A stretch of 40,840 bases of DNA. Origin: Polyangiaceae bacterium (GTDB lineage Bacteria > Myxococcota_A > Polyangia > Polyangiales > Polyangiaceae). The stretch covers positions 1-40,840 of the forward strand of contig JALHPN010000063.1 of NCBI GenBank assembly GCA_022842465.1, in the 5' to 3' direction. Positions within the stretch are counted from its first letter, which is position 1. Every line of letters starts with the position of its first letter. Below, piece after piece: positions 40,212 to 40,840 of this stretch. Below the pieces are notes generated by a model, which saw only the letters and a list, made by a program, of their open reading frames with translations, was not told the DNA's origin and searched no databases. A program made the position numbers and the translations under genes.

Positions 40212-40840
40212 TGGGCGATCCCGCGCTCGAAGACCTCGGACGGCTCGACGCCGACGTGCGCCGCGCAGCCTCGCTCCTCGCGGACGAGGCGAGCGAGCTC
40301 GGGACCGAGGAGGGCCGCGCGCGCGCGCACGCGGCCGACCCATGGTCTCGCCTGCGTCATGTCGCCGGTGCAAGCACCTACGCCGCGCTCGGCTCGCTCG
40401 CGGCGGCCCCCCACGAGGTGCTTCATCGTGACGCGCTCCTCCGGTGGATTCACGAGCTGACGCAGGCGCGCATCGGTCGCGACCTCTTCCTCGAGGACGT
40501 GTCGCGCGAGCACGCCGCGCGGGCCTCCGAGCCGGCGCTCCTCCGGAAAGAGGGCCGCGCCGCGCTCTCGCTCGATCCGTCGACCTCCACGCCTCTGGAG
40601 CAGGGGCGGTCCCACGGCGACTCGTTCGCCTCGGCGATGAGCGCCTTTCTCCGCGCCTCGGACGAGGTTCGGGCGCGCACCGCCCTCGAGCGGGCATCGT
40701 CGCTCGCAGCGCCCGTCGCCGCGGTCCGGCGGGAGCGACGCGCGCGACGCGCCGAGGTCGCGCGTCGGCTCGGGCTCGCGCACGCCGCCGCGCTCGTCTT
40801 CCCGGACGTCGCCGAGACCGACCCCTCGGGAGCGATCCTC
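40211..40840 (+). CDS. Uncharacterised protein, 5' part (runs off right edge)
   Basis: An open frame of 210 codons without a stop, starting at ATG 40211 in a one-base TGATG overlap with miaE. It is mainly helical and rich in Ala, Arg, Leu and Glu: L-E-D-L-G-R-L-D-A-D-V-R-R-A-A near the start, W-S-R-L-R-H-V-A-G-A-S-T-Y-A-A, E-V-L-H-R-D-A-L-L-R-W-I-H. No family is recognised and no signal or membrane segment is seen. The coupling suggests it is needed in amounts matched to MiaE. Codon use matches the genome. Confidence 0.7.
   Translation, partial: MGDPALEDLGRLDADVRRAASLLADEASELGTEEGRARAHAADPWSRLRHVAGASTYAALGSLAAAPHEVLHRDALLRWIHELTQARIGRDLFLEDVSREHAARASEPALLRKEGRAALSLDPSTSTPLEQGRSHGDSFASAMSAFLRASDEVRARTALERASSLAAPVAAVRRERRARRAEVARRLGLAHAAALVFPDVAETDPSGAIL

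Overview
The window comes from a GC-rich (about 70% by eye) Gram-negative bacterium. Nearly every gene has G or C at third codon positions and leucine is mostly CTC. The content fits a predatory or soil myxobacterium-like organism (Myxococcota, probably Polyangia / Sorangiineae-like): many large lipoproteins, two Ser/Thr protein kinases, a TPR + PEGA-like envelope protein, an array of carboxypeptidase-regulatory-like domains ending in a PDZ, and a multi-domain Hpt/receiver/PATAN protein. The taxonomic call is inference from gene style, not from a marker gene.

Layout. 1-8.4 kb is housekeeping and stress: a zinc-ribbon protein cut by the window edge, a CHAD protein translationally coupled to RNase J, an ArsA-like ATPase, a YafY/WYL regulator divergent from a glutathione S-transferase, a Nudix protein with an NrtR-like tail, Fe-superoxide dismutase, ureidoglycolate lyase, an alpha/beta hydrolase and a duplicated GYF-like protein. 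At 8957-9043 lies tRNA-Ser(GGA). From its 3' end to about 12.06 kb sits a decayed tRNA-integrated element: a frameshifted tyrosine integrase, a D5-type primase/helicase with frameshifts and an apparent internal deletion, a helicase N-terminus joined to an unrelated tail, a 56-aa ORF and an excisionase-like HTH. It is capped by a remnant of an IS91-like transposase. Next to it is an amj-type lipid II flippase gene with clearly different leucine codon use, then a frameshifted phage-like gene.

13.8-24.5 kb is envelope territory: a Tat lipoprotein with two copies of a histidine-rich domain, another lipoprotein divergent from a sigma-like factor, a TPR/PEGA protein behind a membrane Ser/Thr kinase, a propeller-like lipoprotein, a further lipoprotein, a sulfatase-fold lipoprotein that has lost its catalytic residues, and a lipoprotein with four 28-residue cysteine repeats. 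24.5-27.5 kb is one 1001-aa signalling protein. 27.5-37.2 kb carries an Eis-like acetyltransferase, a two-gene membrane unit, a membrane-anchored gluzincin peptidase, a vWA lipoprotein divergent from the regulatory-domain array protein, and a second Ser/Thr kinase. The window ends with a YbgC-like thioesterase, a small membrane protein, a metzincin-type lipoprotein protease, MiaE tRNA hydroxylase and an uncharacterised gene running off the right edge.

The most distinctive content is (i) the exact histidine-rich tandem duplication, (ii) the pseudo-sulfatase, (iii) the mobile element shrinking by internal deletions beside a foreign-looking amj, and (iv) the Cys-repeat lipoprotein with an exact 84-bp period. 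No CRISPR array, rRNA or complete insertion sequence was seen. No gap between genes exceeds 300 bases.
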